44,232 nt of DNA from Avibacterium volantium_A (GCF_049366555.1 NZ_JBMMGT010000021.1:1-44232), one strand, 5' to 3'. Shown: positions 1-8,456, numbered from the stretch's first letter. Notes: a model not told the origin generated them from the letters alone. Translations and numbers: made by a program.

Positions 1-1271
1 ATCACGTCTTTTGCAGTGTCTGTATCCGGCTCGCTAACGTTACCACTCTCATCTTTCGCCGTACCCGTCACTTCACTGCCGTCTTTTACTTTATCCGCAG
101 GAATAGTGGTCTTGCCGGTTTCCGGATCAACCGTCAGGTTCGGAGCAGGCGTCGTCCATTTACCGTCTTCGCCTTTTTCAACAACTGAAGTCTGCTCGTT
201 GCCATCTTCATCTGTATGGGTGATTTCGATTTCTTTGGTGTCGTCATCTGTCGGTGGGGTCACCGTCACTGAACCGTCATCTTGGGCTTCCACATCTGGC
301 TTGCCTGGTGGGGTCACATCTTTGGCTGTATCTTTGTCCGCTGGGCTTTCATTGCCTGCTTCATCTTTCCCTTTTGATACCACCTCGGTGCCGTCTTTCA
401 CCTTATCTTCTGGAATAGTTACCACACCGGTGTCTGGATCCACTGTCACACCCGGATTTTCATCTGGGTTTTTCACTGTCCACTGACCGTCATCGTCTTT
501 TTCTGTTACGACAGTATGCGGATTGCCGTCCTCATCCGTATAGGTGGTTTCCACTTCTTTGGTGTCGTCATCTGTCGGTGGGGTCACCGTCACTGAACCG
601 TCATCTTGGGCTTCCACATCTGGTTTGCCTGGTGGGGTCACATCTTTGGCTGTATCTTTGTCCGCTGGGCTTTCATTGCCTGCTTCATCTTTACCTTTCG
701 ATACCACCTCTGTGCCGTCTTTCACCTTATCTTCTGGAATAGTTACCACACCGGTATCTGGATCTACTGTCACACCCGGATTTTCATCTGGGTTTTTCAC
801 CGTCCAATGACCGTCATTGTCTTTTTCTGTTACCACAGTATGCGGATTGCCGTCCTCATCCGTATAGGTGGTCTCCACTTCTTTGGTGTCATCATCTGCC
901 GGTGGGGTCACCGTCACTGAACCGTCATCTTGGGCTTCCACATCTGGCTTGCCTGGTGGGGTCACATCTTTTGCTGTATCTTTGTCCGCTGGGCTTTCAT
1001 TGCCTGCTTCATCTTTACCTTTCGATACCACCTCTGTGCCGTCTTTCACCTTATCTTCTGGAATAGTTACCACACCGGTGTCTGGATCTACTGTCACGCC
1101 CGGATTTTCATCTGGGTTTTTCACTGTCCACTGACCGTCATCGTCTTTTTCTGTTACGACAGTATGCGGATTACCGTCTTCATCCGTATAGGTGGTTTCC
1201 ACTTCTTTGGTGTCGTCATCCGTCGGTGGCGTCACCGTCACTGAGCCGTCATCTTGGGCAACAACGTCTGG
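1..1271 (-). repeat. Tandem 324-bp coding repeats of the adhesin
   Basis: Units span 948-1271, 624-947 and 300-623, each 324 bp (108 codons) and nearly identical at the DNA level. A fourth, diverged unit fills 1-299 and continues left. The near-identity implies recent duplication or gene conversion and makes copy number prone to change by recombination. Long open frames on the opposite strand here are a by-product of codon bias in the repeats. I saw no USS core inside them. Confidence 0.92.
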
Positions 1272-1799
1272 TGCGTCAGGTGCAGTAGTGTCTGTATCAT
1301 TATGTCCACTACTATGTCCGCCCTTAACAGCGCCTAAGAAGAAAAGTGGAACTAATGCGAGCAACCATAATGGATTGAAAGCCCAAAATGCGCCAATTGG
1401 GTCACCACCCAATGCTTGACCAGCGGAAACTTGATCATCTAACTCGGTTACAGCATCAGCTTGTAATGTACTTTCTGGAACATAAGGATAAATTTCGCCA
1501 TTTTCATAAGCGCCTACAAGTAAGCTATCCTTATATGCCCCAACTTCTTCATCATAATAATTACTAATAATTAAATCAGGATTTTCGATATTTGATCCTT
1601 CAAACGCGATTTTTAAATCCTTACCATCACGTTTGATCATAATATTTTCTGGAGCAAAGCCCGTGCTATCATCAATTAGCTGATAATTCACTTTGCTTTG
1701 TGCAGAAACAGTTGTTACTTTTCCAGCACCTGCTTTCAAATTAACGGTTTCAAGCGTTTTTTTAGCGCTATTAATCTTTAATGTTATATTTCTAGCCAT
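1..1799 (-). CDS. Large BapA/Lap-type repeat adhesin, N-terminal part (runs off the left edge)
   Basis: The frame is open from an ATG at 1799 to the left edge, so about 600 residues are visible and the C-terminus is missing. Residues 1-130 start MARNITLKI and look like the BapA-type N-terminal prefix domain of large type I-secreted adhesins. Residues 138-161 are a hydrophobic segment (FNPLWLLALVPLFF core), followed by a short Gly/His/Thr linker. From residue 177 the protein is made of 108-residue acidic Ig-like repeats (motifs DDGSVTVTPP, DEDGNPHTV, TIPEDKVKDG, DEAGNESPAD). There is no Sec signal peptide, as expected for ABC-dependent export with a C-terminal signal, which lies off-window. 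An AAGG ribosome site lies 9 nt before the ATG. The OmpA-like lipoprotein gene ends 20 bp upstream, so the two are probably co-transcribed. Family is clear; role in biofilm or host attachment is inferred. Confidence 0.85.
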   Translation of the reverse strand, partial: MARNITLKINSAKKTLETVNLKAGAGKVTTVSAQSKVNYQLIDDSTGFAPENIMIKRDGKDLKIAFEGSNIENPDLIISNYYDEEVGAYKDSLLVGAYENGEIYPYVPESTLQADAVTELDDQVSAGQALGGDPIGAFWAFNPLWLLALVPLFFLGAVKGGHSSGHNDTDTTAPDAPDVVAQDDGSVTVTPPTDDDTKEVETTYTDEDGNPHTVVTEKDDDGQWTVKNPDENPGVTVDPDTGVVTIPEDKVKDGTEVVSKGKDEAGNESPADKDTAKDVTPPGKPDVEAQDDGSVTVTPPADDDTKEVETTYTDEDGNPHTVVTEKDNDGHWTVKNPDENPGVTVDPDTGVVTIPEDKVKDGTEVVSKGKDEAGNESPADKDTAKDVTPPGKPDVEAQDDGSVTVTPPTDDDTKEVETTYTDEDGNPHTVVTEKDDDGQWTVKNPDENPGVTVDPDTGVVTIPEDKVKDGTEVVSKGKDEAGNESPADKDTAKDVTPPGKPDVEAQDDGSVTVTPPTDDDTKEIEITHTDEDGNEQTSVVEKGEDGKWTTPAPNLTVDPETGKTTIPADKVKDGSEVTGTAKDESGNVSEPDTDTAKDV

Positions 1800-1819
1800 A
1801 ATGTTTTACCTTTTCGTTA

Positions 1820-2710
1820 CTACTTGTCCCCGTGTACAACAATACTTACACGACGATTCGGCTGATCACAGGCTCTACGAGCAATAGTATTCTTTGGATA
1901 ACGAACTTTACAATCAGCGACTAATGGCTGGCTTTCGCCTCGACCTTCAATCTTCACTAAGTTCTCATTAACCCCTCCAGCTACCAATGCTTTTTTCACT
2001 GTTTCCGCACGTTTAACTGAAAGTTTTTGGTTGTAATTTGCGTTTCCTTCAGGATCTGTATAACCAATCACTGTAACATCGCTAATATTATCTGGCATTT
2101 GCTGAATATCTTTTGCGATAGCCACAATTTCTTGTTTACCTTTTGGAAGCATATTGGCGTAATCGGAGCGATCAAATTTGAATAATGCCGAAGCCTCAAG
2201 ATTAAATTTCTTCAATACTTTCGAGCATCCTTTCAAATAATCTACACGAGAAAGGGTATGAGTTTGTTTTGGCATTCCTTTAAGCTCTGCTCTTGCTTGC
2301 TCTTCAGAAACCTGAACAATAGTCGGTTTGCCATTTACATTAGTAACTTTAAAAAAAGAAACTTGATTTACGGCTAAGTCATAGAAGTTTCCTTCTTTTT
2401 CTTTAGCGCGATACCCCGGATCTTGATGAGTAAATTCACCATAAATCTTTTGATTTTCTGCACAAACAGTTTCTTGGCGATAGGCATTTGGTTGCAGAGA
2501 GGTTAAATATTCACTATTTATGTAAACATTTACTGTTGGACCATCAATAACATCTGATTGACGATAAACCACGATAGAGGAACGCCCCTCTGGAACTGTA
2601 TCACTATACGGTATGTTTTTTGTATCAACCCAAGTTAATTTTTGTGTTGAACACCCAGTTAAAATGAAGGGAAACAATACCAAAGCCAGCTTTTGATATT
2701 TAAATTTCAT
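1820..2710 (-). CDS. Outer-membrane lipoprotein with C-terminal OmpA domain
   Basis: 296 residues from the ATG at 2710. This start is preferred to the in-frame ATG 21 bp further upstream because AGGAG lies 10 nt before it and because it gives a clean lipoprotein signal ending in L-T-G-C, with the lipidated Cys at residue 20. Residues about 30-150 form an unassigned beta-rich domain (VYRQ, VYINSEYLTSL) loosely like DUF2846 proteins. The C-terminal ~120 residues are an OmpA_C peptidoglycan-binding domain (VIGYTDPEGN, SVKRAETVKKAL, GRGESQP, RRVSIVV). It is the first gene of an operon with the giant adhesin. LapA/BpfA-type adhesin loci in other bacteria often carry an OmpA-domain protein, so a role in anchoring or adhesin display is a reasonable inference. 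No secretion ABC or TolC gene is visible here. Confidence 0.85.
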   Translation of the reverse strand: MKFKYQKLALVLFPFILTGCSTQKLTWVDTKNIPYSDTVPEGRSSIVVYRQSDVIDGPTVNVYINSEYLTSLQPNAYRQETVCAENQKIYGEFTHQDPGYRAKEKEGNFYDLAVNQVSFFKVTNVNGKPTIVQVSEEQARAELKGMPKQTHTLSRVDYLKGCSKVLKKFNLEASALFKFDRSDYANMLPKGKQEIVAIAKDIQQMPDNISDVTVIGYTDPEGNANYNQKLSVKRAETVKKALVAGGVNENLVKIEGRGESQPLVADCKVRYPKNTIARRACDQPNRRVSIVVHGDK

Positions 2711-3372
2711 AAAGTTGGAACTCCTATCCATTAAAACGTAGCATTGATGCTACATAAAAATGAATAATAAAAGATAATTCGATTTAATAAAAATTAAATC
2801 TAAAATAGAAATTCCTTTTTCCATCAAGCTTAATTTCTTAACAAACTCATCTTAACGTTGTATCAAATGGAAACCATCTGAAAGTTAATCTGTACTGCAA
2901 TGCTAACAATTAAAGATGTACTAAAGAAACACCAATAATAGCGATGCCAATCCTATGGAATCACTACCTAACAAGGACTTACTTTCAAGTAACGAGATTG
3001 GTACTTATGGTTCTTTAGGTTCAAATCGCATCAAATTTAATGCTTAAAAAATTCTTCCATGACCAAATTATCAGCAGTCCTTAATTTAAACAGGATACAA
3101 ATTGATTATGCGTTAAACAAAATCTATTGTTTTCCCATTTTTAATAATCAATGATTATTTTTTAGCTCAAAAAGAATACAAAAATGCTTTTTGAGCGTGG
3201 TTAATTATAACAATTGATGAAAAATAAGTCACCCCCCCCCCTAGCACTTTTTCTTCTCAAATTCTTTGACGAAAATCAAACTTTTGTTAGCTTATTCGTT
3301 TACATAAAAAAAGATTTCGCGCTTTTCTAAGACATTTAACTCATTTAGAGAGTAAAAATAATACAAAATAGT
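2711..3372. other. Long AT-rich leader of the adhesin operon; no convincing gene
   Basis: About 660 bp without a credible protein gene on either strand. It holds a small hairpin near the lipoprotein start (GTAGCA/TGCTAC, 2738-2753), a perfect 10-bp inverted repeat (GCTCAAAAAG at 3165-3174, CTTTTTGAGC at 3187-3196), and a run of ten C at 3232-3241. Base composition is clearly more AT-rich than the genes to the right, and no USS core is present. Confidence 0.6.
3204..3241 (-). promoter_or_regulatory. Candidate adhesin-operon promoter abutting a C10/G10 tract
   Basis: Reading the minus strand, ten G (3241-3232) run directly into a -35-like GTGACT (3232-3227), then a 17-nt spacer and a perfect TATAAT (3209-3204). 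A transcript from it would begin about at 3197, exactly where a 10-bp hairpin (3196-3165) begins, and would have a leader of roughly 490 nt before the lipoprotein ATG. The -35 match is weak at its ends and the region is AT-rich, so chance is possible. Confidence 0.35.
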
Positions 3373-3419
3373 AAGTGCGGTGGTTTTTTGAGAATTTTTA
3401 GCAAAAAATAACCGCACTT
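3373..3419 (-). terminator. Inverted USS pair downstream of the MurF-like gene
   Basis: AAGTGCGGT at 3373-3381 faces ACCGCACTT at 3411-3419, and the T-run and A-run inside the loop extend the pairing. It lies about 50 bp past the stop of the MurF-like gene, where a Rho-independent terminator is expected. Inverted USS terminators are typical of Pasteurellaceae. Confidence 0.6.
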
Positions 3420-3466
3420 GCTTAACCTTCAAGTGAGGTTATTTTCTTATTGTAAAATAAATACGA

Positions 3467-6400
3467 TTAATGCTGTTTCTGCAATAATCCATTTAATCCA
3501 ATTGAATTAGACGCCTTTAACAAAACCAAATCCTTCGCCTCTAATATATTCGGCAATGCTAATTTGAGCGCTTCTACATTCTCAAATACCGAATAACGAC
3601 ACTGAGCCTGCTTCAACACATTTGCCGCAACGCGACTAACACTTTTTCCGACTAATGCAATATGGCGTACATTCATTTTTGCCAAGCGCTCCCCTAGCTC
3701 ATAATGATATTTATCACTATCAGCGCCAAGCTCTAGCATATCTCCAATAATTAGCACTTTATTTTCGGCAGGATATTCCAATTTCGCAAAATGCGCTAAA
3801 GAAGCCGACATTGATAATGGATTTGCATTGTAAGCATCATCAATCACTTCAATTTCTCGCCCATTAAATGTTGTTTTAAAGCGTTCGCCGCGTCCTTGTA
3901 CAGGCAAGAATGAAGATAACCCTTGACTCATCTTTTTCATATCAAAATGAAAATAGTAAGACACCGCCAAGACCGCCATTGCATTTAGCACGAAGTGTTT
4001 GCCGCCCACCGCAAGGGTCAATTTTATTCTTGAACCATCTGGCAATCCGATGGTGGATACTTCATTATTGTAGGCAAGTAGTTTTATATCTGCCTGAGAA
4101 TGCTCCCCATACGTTAGCACAACCAAGCCTTTCTCTTTCGCTAAGGCAGAAATTAACTCAAACTGCGGAATATCACGACAAATAATCGCTAGGCTTCCTT
4201 TTTTCATTTCGTTAAAAATTCGAGCTTTTTTCAAAGCAATATTTTCAACAGTTTCGTGATATTCAAGATGCGCCGGGGCAATATTGGTAATGACAGACAC
4301 ATCTGGCTGAGCCAACTGTGTATTCAAATTCATATTGCCAATTGCCATTTCCAACACCCAGAAATCGGCAGATTGCGCCATTGATGCCATATTCCAAGCA
4401 ATACCAATGGGTAAATTTGCACTCGCTCGCGTTTGCTCCGCACACCCAATTTGGTTTAAGGTGTGCGCTAACATACAAACCGTTGTGGTTTTCCCCGCAC
4501 TTCCTGTTACGCCAATGACTTTTCCATTAAACGCATTTCTTGCGGCCAAACCAATATTTAATACCGCTCGGCGAATATCTTTCACTAATAACACGGGAGT
4601 ATCTGTCGTATAAGTTGCCGTTTCATCATCAGTAATAACGCCTGCTGCTCCACGCTTTAATAACGCATTGACGCTCACTCTAGGCAAATATCCTTGCGTC
4701 ATACTTTTGCTGCGCTCAACCAACAAATAATCGGCTTTAAAATTTTTCGGCCACGCACAAAGCCCTGCCACACGCCATTCATCTTTTGGTGGCACCAGCC
4801 AACGTCCATTCGTAATTTCAGGCAAACTCCACTTGTTTAATGGCTCAAGATGACTCAGATTTTTCCCATAAACATTCAGATGAATCGTTTCTTTTAACAG
4901 TTTTTGGTAGCCTACCAATCCAGACAAATAATGTTCTACATCATCTATGCGTACACGAAATGCGTGATGCCTAATAAAAAAGCCATATAAGATTGTTTGT
5001 GGTTTTTTAAAAAACATTGCCACTTCAGGAAAGAAAAAACCATTAACCAAATATTTGGCTCGATTATGTAACGCATCATAAAATGCTGGAATATCAAAAT
5101 TAGCCAAAACTTCCTTCTTATATTCCGGAAATTCCTCTAATTTCATTAGCATTTGATGAAATGCCACAGATAACTCTAACAATGTAGGAAAAGTGGTAAT
5201 TCGATTTCTAATAAAACTTAGATAACCATCGACATTACGCACAGCAAAAGCAAAATATTTTTTCTCGGGTAAATATTTCACCAATTCATTAGAACAATAA
5301 GATAACCAGTGGTCATGGGCTTTTTCGTGTTTATTTGCAATAAAATAATCAAATGCACTCACCACGCAATTCAACCAACGTTTATCTTGCGTCATTCCAT
5401 AAAGACGCATTAAGCCAAAAGCGGCTTCGCCATCATAATAAATAATCCGCGTTTCTTCTTTAACAGATAAGTCATCAGCATTTAAGACGTGTACAAATGC
5501 GCCATTTTCTTTCTGCATTGCACAGATACCACAAGCCAATTTTTCACATAACATCAAATAATGTTTTTTCTTTGGCGCATCAGGGAAAACCATTAAATAT
5601 TTTGTTAATGCTAAAATCGCAACTGCATTTGCACCTAATTTAATTTCATTCCCCGTATCAATGACATAGGCTTTCTCACCATAATCTCGAATTGCCTGTG
5701 TTAATAAATAATCTAACGCCTTATCAATTTGTTGTTTAATTTCATTTAAAAGATGTTCATCAACACTCAACACTCCGTCTTCCACTTGCTGGCAGTAAGA
5801 TTCATATCCCTCCAATAAGGCATAAGTGCTACTTGCATGGCGCAACCTATTATAGGTGGGAATAACTCGATCAAAACAAGGGAAATAACCATATTCATAT
5901 ATACCATTTTCTTTTACTTGCTTTGATAAATAAGTGGTTGATAAACGAATTAACTCTTGTACTTCATCTAAACCAAAAGTATCAATTTTACGATGCCCTT
6001 GATAACGGGGCTGGGTGTCTAATTGATAATAATCATTTTTTTCTACATCAAGAAAAAAACCTGCCGTCTGAAAAATAAGTATATTCTCATTATCTGTAAA
6101 AGCTGGCATTTGGCTACTGCCGTGGCGCGCTTTAATATAACGCATCAAATTATTCTGATTAACGCAAGCCGATACTTCATCAGCACCCGCATATAAACAC
6201 GCATTCGCATTTAATTCCATTTCTGTTAAAAGCAACCAAGGCTCTCTTTTCCCTTTAAACGCAATTCCCGCACGGAAATAATTACGCTTATAGCGAGATA
6301 AGTCAGATTTGAATGTTCCCCATTCCATTGAAGTGGCGTTCAACGTCCATTCAATACGAATATATTTAATGGGATTTTCAAATTTTGTTTGTAATGATGT

Positions 6401-6595
6401 TAAATGAGAAATAATTTCTTTGCACAAATCCTCTGCCGTAATAGTTAATTTTTCTGCTAACCAAAAGGTTTTTACTTTCGCCCTCTCTGCTCCATCACTC
6501 GCAGATAAAATAATTACTCGAGATAAAGGATTTGATAAATTATTTGCCTTATGATTTTTTAACGTATTACAAATATCTAATACTAACTTTTCCAT
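3467..6595 (-). CDS. MurF-like Mur ligase fused to a large N-terminal helical domain
   Basis: 1042 residues, against about 455 for ordinary MurF. Residues about 590-690 resemble the UDP-binding N domain of MurF. The ATP loop GVTGSAGKTTT is at 695-705. The C-terminal part holds ALKKARIFNEM, the MurF-type signature DDAYNANPLSM, and an LLKASNSIGL end. Residues 1-590 are unlike any Mur ligase. Residues 205-450 carry YGYFPCFD, YNRLRHASSTYALLEGYE, LGANAVAILAL and YYDGEAAFGLMRLYG, which suggest a toroidal alpha/alpha-barrel fold as in some glycan-processing enzymes. Residues 1-200 are unassigned. There is no signal peptide or membrane segment, so it is probably cytosolic. The Mur part should join an amino acid or peptide to an acceptor using ATP; what it joins is unknown. 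The gene stands alone with its own terminator and contains no full USS core. The usual murF would be in the dcw cluster, not here. Confidence 0.75.
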   Translation of the reverse strand: MEKLVLDICNTLKNHKANNLSNPLSRVIILSASDGAERAKVKTFWLAEKLTITAEDLCKEIISHLTSLQTKFENPIKYIRIEWTLNATSMEWGTFKSDLSRYKRNYFRAGIAFKGKREPWLLLTEMELNANACLYAGADEVSACVNQNNLMRYIKARHGSSQMPAFTDNENILIFQTAGFFLDVEKNDYYQLDTQPRYQGHRKIDTFGLDEVQELIRLSTTYLSKQVKENGIYEYGYFPCFDRVIPTYNRLRHASSTYALLEGYESYCQQVEDGVLSVDEHLLNEIKQQIDKALDYLLTQAIRDYGEKAYVIDTGNEIKLGANAVAILALTKYLMVFPDAPKKKHYLMLCEKLACGICAMQKENGAFVHVLNADDLSVKEETRIIYYDGEAAFGLMRLYGMTQDKRWLNCVVSAFDYFIANKHEKAHDHWLSYCSNELVKYLPEKKYFAFAVRNVDGYLSFIRNRITTFPTLLELSVAFHQMLMKLEEFPEYKKEVLANFDIPAFYDALHNRAKYLVNGFFFPEVAMFFKKPQTILYGFFIRHHAFRVRIDDVEHYLSGLVGYQKLLKETIHLNVYGKNLSHLEPLNKWSLPEITNGRWLVPPKDEWRVAGLCAWPKNFKADYLLVERSKSMTQGYLPRVSVNALLKRGAAGVITDDETATYTTDTPVLLVKDIRRAVLNIGLAARNAFNGKVIGVTGSAGKTTTVCMLAHTLNQIGCAEQTRASANLPIGIAWNMASMAQSADFWVLEMAIGNMNLNTQLAQPDVSVITNIAPAHLEYHETVENIALKKARIFNEMKKGSLAIICRDIPQFELISALAKEKGLVVLTYGEHSQADIKLLAYNNEVSTIGLPDGSRIKLTLAVGGKHFVLNAMAVLAVSYYFHFDMKKMSQGLSSFLPVQGRGERFKTTFNGREIEVIDDAYNANPLSMSASLAHFAKLEYPAENKVLIIGDMLELGADSDKYHYELGERLAKMNVRHIALVGKSVSRVAANVLKQAQCRYSVFENVEALKLALPNILEAKDLVLLKASNSIGLNGLLQKQH

Positions 6596-6632
6596 ATCTA
6601 CGCCTTAAAAATATTTATTACTGAAAATAGCT

Positions 6633-6944
6633 CTACAACCCCACCTGTGGAAAATACCGCTCGGTCAACACCACAAAATCTTGCAGAGAAATCAACCGCA
6701 CTTTACTTTCATCATTTTCATCGCAATTAACAAAGTGCGGTGCGATTTCTTGTAGATTTCTGGCGTAGATGTCGCTTTCTAGCGCATAGCAAGGCACGCT
6801 GAGTTGGGCGAAAAGTTCTTGGTGTTTGAAGGGAAGTAGCACGCCGTCTTGCCATAGCACAAGACAATCTTGTTCCGTAAAATGGGCAAAATAGCGAGCG
6901 AGGGTTTGGCTGTCGTAATCAGCTTTGGCGAAGGTATAAAGCAT
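6633..6944 (-). CDS. tusB: Sulfur relay protein TusB
   Basis: 103 residues from the third of three consecutive ATG codons (6944), which sits 6 nt after AGGAA; a longer reading would extend back into tusC and is unlikely. DsrH/TusB family, third subunit of the TusBCD complex, which passes persulfide sulfur from TusA to TusE for 2-thiouridine formation at the tRNA wobble base by MnmA. The gene order yheO-tusD-tusC-tusB matches E. coli and confirms the call, as the sequence itself is only moderately conserved. An AAGTGCGGT core lies inside the gene near 6734. Confidence 0.85.
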   Translation of the reverse strand: MLYTFAKADYDSQTLARYFAHFTEQDCLVLWQDGVLLPFKHQELFAQLSVPCYALESDIYARNLQEIAPHFVNCDENDESKVRLISLQDFVVLTERYFPQVGL

Positions 6945-6976
6945 CATCATTTCCTGCAAAAGAATGAAAAAGTGCG

Positions 6977-7339
6977 CTAAAAAGTCAGCACTTTTTCTGC
7001 TTGTTGTAATTTTTCCATTAACGCCGCACGGGGCAATATTTCGCAATCCAGTAGCCAATTTGCTTTTTCAAGGTTTAAGGCCTGTACGGATTGTTGGCAC
7101 AGATAACGCTGTTCGATGTCGTATAATGCCAGTAATTTGAAAGGCTGGCTGACATTTTTCTGTAAGATTTTTTCGCTTTGTTGATTGGCGATGAGATTGA
7201 AAACCCCGTCATCAAGGAAAAACACCGCAATTTCACTTTCATCACAAAAGGCGGTGGCAGCAAGGAGCGCATCTAAGCCCTCGCGGCTAGCGGCCGTGCC
7301 ATAAGGCGGTTGGGTAAACACAAAAGCCAGTTTAATCAT
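6977..7339 (-). CDS. tusC: Sulfur relay protein TusC
   Basis: 120 residues, DsrF/TusC family (FTQPPYGTAASREGLDALLA, then FFLDDGVF). Middle subunit of the cytosolic TusBCD complex in tRNA 2-thiouridine synthesis. Its ATG overlaps the tusD stop by 4 nt (ATGA), indicating translational coupling, and tusB follows after 32 bp. Confidence 0.93.
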   Translation of the reverse strand: MIKLAFVFTQPPYGTAASREGLDALLAATAFCDESEIAVFFLDDGVFNLIANQQSEKILQKNVSQPFKLLALYDIEQRYLCQQSVQALNLEKANWLLDCEILPRAALMEKLQQAEKVLTF

Positions 7340-7716
7340 AGGGTTATCACTCGATCTGCTTGCAACACAGCTTGGCTAAACTCGCCCAACCCTGCTAACA
7401 CAAAGCCCTCTGCCAGATTATTTTGCTGTTTATCTTTGCTCGTTAAAGCGTCCACCACACCACGGCGTTGCGAAGCCGCAATGCAAAGATGCAAAGGGAT
7501 ATGGTGCTGTTCACTCAAGGCTTGCCAGTGTTGTTGTAAATTAAATTCATCATTAGCAGGATACACAAAACCGTTGCCGTTACCTACGCCATTTTGCATA
7601 AAAAAAACTTGGCTGATTTGATGCCCTTTTTCAAGCAAGGCGTGGGCGAGTTGATAGGCTAAAAATGCCCCTTGCGAGCCATAAACAGGCTGTTTTACTG
7701 CGATCACATAACGCAT
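7336..7716 (-). CDS. tusD: Sulfurtransferase subunit TusD
   Basis: 126 residues, DsrE/TusD family (PVYGSQGAFLAYQLAHALLE; FFMQNGVGN). The active-site Cys in HLCIAASQRRG is residue 78, the same number as the catalytic Cys78 of E. coli TusD. It accepts persulfide sulfur from TusA. Its ATG overlaps the yheO stop by one base (TAATG), so it is translationally coupled to the regulator gene. Confidence 0.95.
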   Translation of the reverse strand: MRYVIAVKQPVYGSQGAFLAYQLAHALLEKGHQISQVFFMQNGVGNGNGFVYPANDEFNLQQHWQALSEQHHIPLHLCIAASQRRGVVDALTSKDKQQNNLAEGFVLAGLGEFSQAVLQADRVITL

Positions 7717-8381
7717 TATTTCATCTCATCTTGCTTGATTTGGCGAATATACAAATACACCGTATGGCGTGAAATATCCAGCCGCTCAGCCACTAGGTTG
7801 ATGGCATCTTTGATGTCAAAAATGCCTTTTTCATAGAGCGAAAGCACAATTTGGCGATTTTTATTATTGTTTGCCACCAAGCGATCAGCGGTGATCTCTT
7901 GCACGGTTTGTTCGATGGTTTGGCTAACCAGTTCTTCCACCGAGCTGGCAAAATTCACTTCAGAAGCAGACTGTTGCTCCGCAGGCGGCATAAGGGCTTG
8001 GATAAATTGGGTTACCGACACATCTAAATTAATATTAATGCACAGCAAACCAATAATGCGTTTTTCTTGATTACGAATGGCGATGGTGACAGATTTCATC
8101 AACGCCGTGCCTTTTGCGCGGGTAAAATAAGGCTTGGAAACATTCTCCGTTTGCATTGTTTTGAGCGATTTCAAGGCAAAATCGGTGATTGGTGATCCCA
8201 CTTTGCGGTGGGTGTTATGCCCATTGGCAATGCAAATGGCAGAATGTTCAAAATCTTCTAGAGAATGTAGCACGATTTCGCAATGACTGCCGATTAAGGC
8301 ACTCACGCCGTCCACCACCGCCACATAGGAATTTAAAATCGCACGATCTTCATCAGTAAAAGGGCGTCTATCCGTTAGCAT
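7716..8381 (-). CDS. yheO: YheO-type PAS/HTH transcriptional regulator
   Basis: 221 residues from the ATG at 8381. A longer in-frame reading begins with TTG inside the loop of the fkpA terminator hairpin and is rejected. The N-terminal half is a YheO-type PAS-like domain (VDGVSALIGSHCEIVLHS; GLLCININLD). The C-terminal end is a helix-turn-helix (AINLVAERLDISRHTVYLYI). It sits at the head of the tusDCB operon as in enterobacteria. The ligand is unknown; local regulation is an inference. Confidence 0.9.
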   Translation of the reverse strand: MLTDRRPFTDEDRAILNSYVAVVDGVSALIGSHCEIVLHSLEDFEHSAICIANGHNTHRKVGSPITDFALKSLKTMQTENVSKPYFTRAKGTALMKSVTIAIRNQEKRIIGLLCININLDVSVTQFIQALMPPAEQQSASEVNFASSVEELVSQTIEQTVQEITADRLVANNNKNRQIVLSLYEKGIFDIKDAINLVAERLDISRHTVYLYIRQIKQDEMK

Positions 8382-8409
8382 TGGGTTTATCTCAAAATGA
8401 TGGAAAAAT

Positions 8410-8448
8410 CCACCGCACTTTTCTTTCAATTGGGTGAAAGTGCGGTGG
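8410..8448 (-). terminator. fkpA terminator made of an inverted USS
   Basis: CCACCGCACTTT (8410-8421) pairs perfectly with AAAGTGCGGTGG (8437-8448), and on the minus strand the stem is followed by ATTTTTCC. It lies between the fkpA stop and the yheO start. Confidence 0.8.
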
Positions 8449-8456
8449 TTTTTTTC

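Noticed and set aside
300..1271. CRISPR-like repetition
   Set aside because: Units are 324 bp, coding and contiguous, with no short repeats or unique spacers.
16..1419. Several Ser/Thr-rich open frames on the plus strand over the repeats
   Set aside because: They are antisense to the adhesin repeats, recur with the 324-bp period and lack ribosome sites; the minus-strand frame has a clear family and start.
2922..3047. Short plus-strand frame with an internal ATG at 2955, ending in GSLGSNRIKFNA
   Set aside because: About 30 codons from the ATG, no ribosome site, and no recognisable family; may be chance in a long leader.
3232..3241. Treating the C10 run as proof of phase variation
   Set aside because: One sequence cannot show variation, and homopolymers are prone to sequencing error; kept only as a finding to test.
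7716..8429. Longer form of the YheO regulator starting with TTG
   Set aside because: The start would lie in the loop of the fkpA terminator; the ATG at 8381 gives the usual family length.
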